Assembly: GCA_963575645.1 (NCBI GenBank)
Contig: OY754470.1
Span: forward strand, 28,874,501-28,938,500
From: Xanthostigma xanthostigma
Taxonomy: Eukaryota > Arthropoda > Insecta > Raphidioptera > Raphidiidae
Length of the DNA stretch: 64,000 nt
Reading direction: 5' to 3'
Shown here: positions 59,834-64,000 of the stretch, piece by piece
How positions within the stretch are numbered: the first letter of the stretch is position 1
Layout: the number at the start of each line of letters is the position of its first letter
Notes under the pieces: generated by a model
The model's database searches: none
Seen by the model: only the letters and a program-made list of their open reading frames with translations
What the model was told of the DNA's origin: nothing
Translations under genes and position numbers: made by a program

Positions 59834-60500
59834 AGAAAATCATATAAAACCTCCGAATGGCCGTGGTTTCCAAACTAAAAGAGATACAAACGTTTGCTTA
59901 CGCTCATTGAATTCAGCGCATTTTTTTCTGTAAGCATTCTCAATTTCAAAAATATATTAAAGAATTCGATTTTTGCAATTTTTTCATGGCATCCCCCTTT
60001 AAAAAATGCGATTTTTGACGAAAACCGAAATCTTTCGGAACTTTGCCAAAATCATCATGCCTATAGAAAAAAACACGCTGAATCCAGTGAACACAAACAA
60101 ACGTCTGTATGTCTTCAGGTTTAGAAGTTATTGCGTTTATAGTTTTCAGAAAATCATATAAAACCTCCGAATGGCCGTATAGTTTCCAAACTAAAAGAGA
60201 TACAGACGTTTGCTTACGCTCATTGAATTCAGCGTATTTTTTTCTGTAAGCATTCTCAATTTCAAAAGTACGTTAAAGAATTCGTCTTTTACTATTTTTT
60301 CACAGAATACCCCTTTAAAAAATGCGATTTTTGACAAAAACCGAAATCTTTCGGAACTTTGCCAAAATCATCATGCTTATAGAAAAAAACACGCTGAATA
60401 AGCATGGCCGTAAAACGTGTGTCGTCCAGAAAAAATTTCGAACAGAAAATAGTATTTAACCATCCCCTCTCTCCATTTACAAGTAGGTACCCACTTCTCA
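59834..60500 (+). repeat. Tandem units of the TTAA element
   Basis: Two units of about 300 bp (59834-60130, 60150-60420) match those in 17880-18946, with AAACTAAAAGAGATACA and AAAACCGAAATCTTTCGGAA. The GTCACCCC termini are missing, so it is an internal fragment. Two similar 63-76-codon frames are artefacts of the repeat. Confidence 0.8.
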
Positions 60501-60544
60501 ACAAAGTTAGCCATCACTCTAGAGCTCTAAAGCTTAGTACTGTT

Positions 60545-60640
60545 AAAATGTTATGTTTTGTTAGGGTAGGTGACATATGACCACGACTGTCCTCAGACAA
60601 GAATGTTTTCTTGTTTCATACTTTTCAGTAGTCGGGTTTT
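60545..60640 (+). repeat. Fragment related to inverted repeat G
   Basis: GGTGACATATGACCACG and TTGTTTCATACTTTTCAGTA resemble one arm at 23720-23905. Confidence 0.4.
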
Positions 60641-61288
60641 AGTTTTTGAACATATTTTTTTATCTAAATTAGTACCATTTTTCACTATGTGGATTTGGAA
60701 TTTAAAAATAAATACATATGAATATGTATCAAAAATAACTCATCAAAATAATAAGAATACATTTTTCTCAGTAATAATTAAGGTCGGTCAAAGAAAACGG
60801 GTTAAACCTATTTATGCCTTTAATATTACGTAATGTCACGGTATGCTCTACCAGGTGTAGGTTTTAATAGTGCGACATTATAAAGCATATGCGCAATTCG
60901 TGTAAAATTACATCCACTTAAAATATCAACTTTATACAAAACGAAGCAGCATGTTTGCAAGGCAAGTGTTATATAAGTCACTAATAGCTGGTTAACTTGA
61001 CAGCACACCTGAGCTCGTATCCTTTAGTGACGATGCGAGTTGGGAATATTTTTATAAATGAAAAAGAAATTTCCAAGAATCTTCTCCATTACATTTATTG
61101 ACTGATCAAGTAAGCTTCCGTTCTAATTTTTCGTTTAACATTTAGTTTAGTGCCACACAGAAAATAAATTAACAGGAAGGTTATTTTACTGAAAAATATT
61201 GTAATAGTAATTATAAAATGTATTACGTTGCATTAAAATTACTAACTTTCAAAACATGGAGCAGAAAAGTCTACTGTTATCAGTCAGT

Positions 61289-61963
61289 CACCTAGGAGCC
61301 GGAAAAGAAGGTCATTTTTGTGAATTTTTTCAAGGAAAACTATGAGAATTTTTGGATTTGGAGTTTTACTATCTAAAAGTATACACATTAAGAAATATTA
61401 TGTTTATTTTTTTTTATTTAAAAATATCAAAAATTGACAAGATTACTGTATGATCTTTAGCGCCGTAAAAAGAACTGCGTAATCGGTACCCACTAGCGTT
61501 TCTTCAAAAATCATCTAAAACAAAAAAAAAACATGAATATTATTAAATTAGATACTATAATCTAGTACTTGTGATAGCCGATTTTGAAAATATCGATTTA
61601 AGGCAAAATGGCGGATGTTTGTACCAAATATTAATTATTATTTTGCCTATAAAACAAAAACTAAGTAACCAAAAAAAAATATCCTATGACAAGTACTAGA
61701 TTATAGTATCTAATTTAATAATATTTTTGTTTTTTTTTTCGTTTTAGACGATTTTTGAAGAAACGCCAGTGGGTACCGATCTTTTTACGGCGCTCCAAAG
61801 ATCATACAATAATCTTGTCAATTTTTGATATTTTTAAATAAAAAAAAATAATATTTCTGAATGTGTATACTTATAGATAGTAAAACTCCAAATCCAAAAA
61901 TTCACATAATTTTCCTTGAAAAAATTCACAAAAATGACTTTCTTTTCCGTCTCCTATAGGTGG
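61289..61963. mobile_element. 675-bp inverted-repeat element
   Basis: Arms 61289-61565 and 61675-61963 are inverse copies, with GGAAAAGAAGGTCATTTTTG and its near complement. Arms differ by scattered changes. No transposase or clear duplication. Confidence 0.75.
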
Positions 61964-62554
61964 ACATCTCCTCTTAATAAAAAATTTAATTTGGATATAG
62001 GTATTCAAAGACTAAAGAACGTTATTTTTTTTAATATTACATATTTTTACATGAAGGACAATTTTATTTGCAATTCAAATGTAAATAATGTTCATCAAAC
62101 TTATGAATGATTACGAAAGTCTTGTGCCTTAGTAGCTATGTGTAGAAACCGTAACTCGATTATTGAAATAAACCTTTGTAATTTAATTTCACAAATTAAC
62201 GTGCAACTTTTAAACTTCTGGAATCACCTGGAATATTTCTTTATAAATATGTATTAGGATAAAAATAAATTAAAGAATGTTAAAATGACTGCAGATAACC
62301 AAGAAAACAAAATGTGTTAAAAGAATCGCCATTTCTTACGTTTTACGTATTCTATTAAATTCAATTTATAATTTATAAAAGTGATGCGGGTTTTAATTGT
62401 ATACATAACTCTTTTTCATTTACCTTCGTTGTTTTAATATTTATATTCTAAAAAAGCAAGTATATATGTTAATACATCGTATCTAATAATAAAAAAAATT
62501 AATAAAAAAATGGAAGCCGTCACGGGATGCCTGGCAGATATAAAACATAAATTT

Positions 62555-62965
62555 ATGAGAAATTATAATAATTAGATTTCGCCCTGTCAACCAGCGTCGG
62601 TCTGGCTTCAGAGAATAACGGTCCAGATTTTTTCTGCGCATAGTTACATGGTCTCCTTGCGGCGTTTAACAATTTTGCCGGTAACTTTTTTAGGTCCCAG
62701 ACCCTGCTGTCAGCTAACGAAATTCTAGTAACTAAATTTTGCCTCATTTACCAAATTTCGCCCTATCAACTATCAAAATACTAATAACTAAATATCGTCA
62801 TATAACTAAATTTGGCCTCGTCATCTCGTTGTCGCCTTTATCAGAAGCAAATTTATTATCCACCGCACACACAAAGCAAGCGTCATTCGCTGTCATCTAA
62901 CGAAATACTAGTAACTAAACTAATAACTAAATTTCCTCCTATTTCCTAGATGTCGGCTTCAACTA
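62555..62965. repeat. Degenerate short repeats
   Basis: Phrases such as CTAACGAAATTCTAGTAACT, ACTAATAACTAAAT and AATTTCGCCCT recur several times. The period is irregular. No class is assigned. Confidence 0.45.
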
Positions 62966-62969
62966 AAGC

Positions 62970-63811
62970 CTAATTTACGCACACAAGCATAACATCCTCC
63001 CACAAAAATGTCGCACCAATTGCACGGTTTTCCTCCCAATCAAACGCGCCTTTAGATATTTCACATTAAAATATTTTGCAAATTTGTTTTCATTAAGATT
63101 CTAATTTAATGTGCAAATGATTGTAGCCCGGTTGCTCAAGGTTTACAACGCAGACCAAGTATACGCACAGTTAAAATCTTTAGCAGATCGAAGCTTACGC
63201 AAGTCACGGTTTTTGTATGTGCGAGCAACCATTATTATGTCATTCACATTCACAGACTTCCCGGTGGAAACCGGTTTTAGCAAGTAAGTGCGCAATAATG
63301 CTTCTACGTGTGGCAGGATCTTAAATTAGCTTTCGTATAATAATCGGATTTTGATTATACAGATCTATATTTTTAAAATTATAACCCACTTACGTGTACA
63401 ATGTTATCTATGTAAATAAGTGCGTCTAGAAGTACCGTAGACTTGATGGTCATCTATTAAAAATTATTAAGCATAAACAAATATTAATTTCGAGTGGACA
63501 ACATAATATATCCGTGAAATACGAACAATAACAACATCGGAACTTTCACGCGCCTGCCATGAAAATAAAATAGTTTTCAAATGCTGTTTTAACAATTTAA
63601 GTCGTTGATGAAGTAGCTCATAGATGATGCTAGATGTATTCTGGAATACAACTTATTGAATTGAACTGTCAAAATAATATAAATTTTATATATGTACTTA
63701 CATTGTTACTGTAAAGCAAGTGAATAACGTATTAGTTAATTATAATTTCAAACGAAAATGTATTCCCTTGATTTAAAATATAATAAAAAATAGATTTAAA
63801 AATAAAAACAG
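62970..63811. other. Unassigned DNA
   Basis: No gene or repeat was recognised. Confidence 0.4.
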
Positions 63812-63813
63812 TA

Positions 63814-63998
63814 CAGTAGAGTCTCACTAATCCGGCGCCTTAGTAGTCCGGTACATCCAATAATCCGGCGCCCTCCGCTCACGCCTCCCTACTCTCGTTC
63901 CGCGCTCCCGCACCGGCATTTATTTTTCTATACTATCCAATAATCCGAACATTCCAATAATTCGACACCCCCTAGTTTTTAATAGTGAGGCTCCACAG
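63814..63998. mobile_element. pogo/Tigger-like MITE
   Basis: TA lies at 63812-63813 and 63999-64000. The ends CAGTAGAGTCTCACTA and TAGTGAGGCTCCACAG are inverse. TAATCCGG repeats are typical of pogo subterminal DNA. It ends at the window edge but appears complete (185 bp). Confidence 0.8.
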
Positions 63999-64000
63999 TA

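Noticed and set aside
59894-60401. Two similar short proteins from adjacent frames
   Set aside because: They are two tandem DNA units read in the same frame; the opposite strand gives equally long frames.

Overview
This is a strongly A+T-rich eukaryotic nuclear window, most likely from an arthropod and probably an insect. The evidence is the repeat content: Jockey/CR1-group LINE, tRNA-headed SINE, Helitrons with A^T target sites, hAT, pogo and Harbinger-type MITEs. No host protein-coding gene was recognised. The only long open frame (31947-33749, minus strand) is the reverse-transcriptase part of a 5'-truncated LINE. All other open frames of 60-100 codons look like chance frames in A+T-rich or repeated DNA. 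The window reads as intergenic DNA or a long intron built by nested transposon insertion.

Layout. 0.5-5.7 kb: Helitron remnant, Harbinger-like MITE, a 563-bp inverted-repeat element and a hAT-like MITE. 6.5-8.5 kb: Helitron 3' part carrying a 1.77-kb foldback. 9.4-13.5 kb: an old inverted repeat split by a TAA-flanked MITE, two copies of foldback family A with 14-bp target duplications (one inside a SINE), and a palindrome with a tRNA-like sequence. 14.4-22.9 kb: hAT MITE, Harbinger-like MITEs, a TTAA-flanked element with tandem units, a pogo-like remnant and a 168-bp palindrome. 23.3-30.6 kb: dispersed repeats, a 16-bp minisatellite, the best SINE copy, another Harbinger-like MITE and a small hairpin insertion. 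31.7-33.9 kb: the LINE inside foldback A. 35-38.6 kb: tRNA-like sequence, a 1.2-kb palindromic element and a hAT MITE. 39.8-49.6 kb: a 28-bp insertion with a perfect 14-bp duplication, an 82-bp tandem repeat, a near-perfect 206-bp palindrome, a short LTR fossil and a complete 346-bp Helitron. 51.0-55.4 kb: two inverted Helitron copies, each with a degenerate tRNA-Lys(CUU) sequence and a different large palindrome near the same site. 56-64 kb: the best Harbinger-like MITE copy, foldback B, tandem units, an inverted-repeat element and a pogo-like MITE at the window edge.

The main signal is a set of foldback elements (families A, B, C) that share a compact motif: CTGAAGA, a one-base linker, a short hairpin and GAAACGTT. 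It resembles a hammerhead ribozyme core with a minimal stem III. In family A the hairpin varies with base-pair-preserving changes. Families A and C are flanked by 12-14-bp target duplications. This suggests non-autonomous, ribozyme-bearing retroelements, perhaps related to Penelope-like elements, but no RNA function is shown here.
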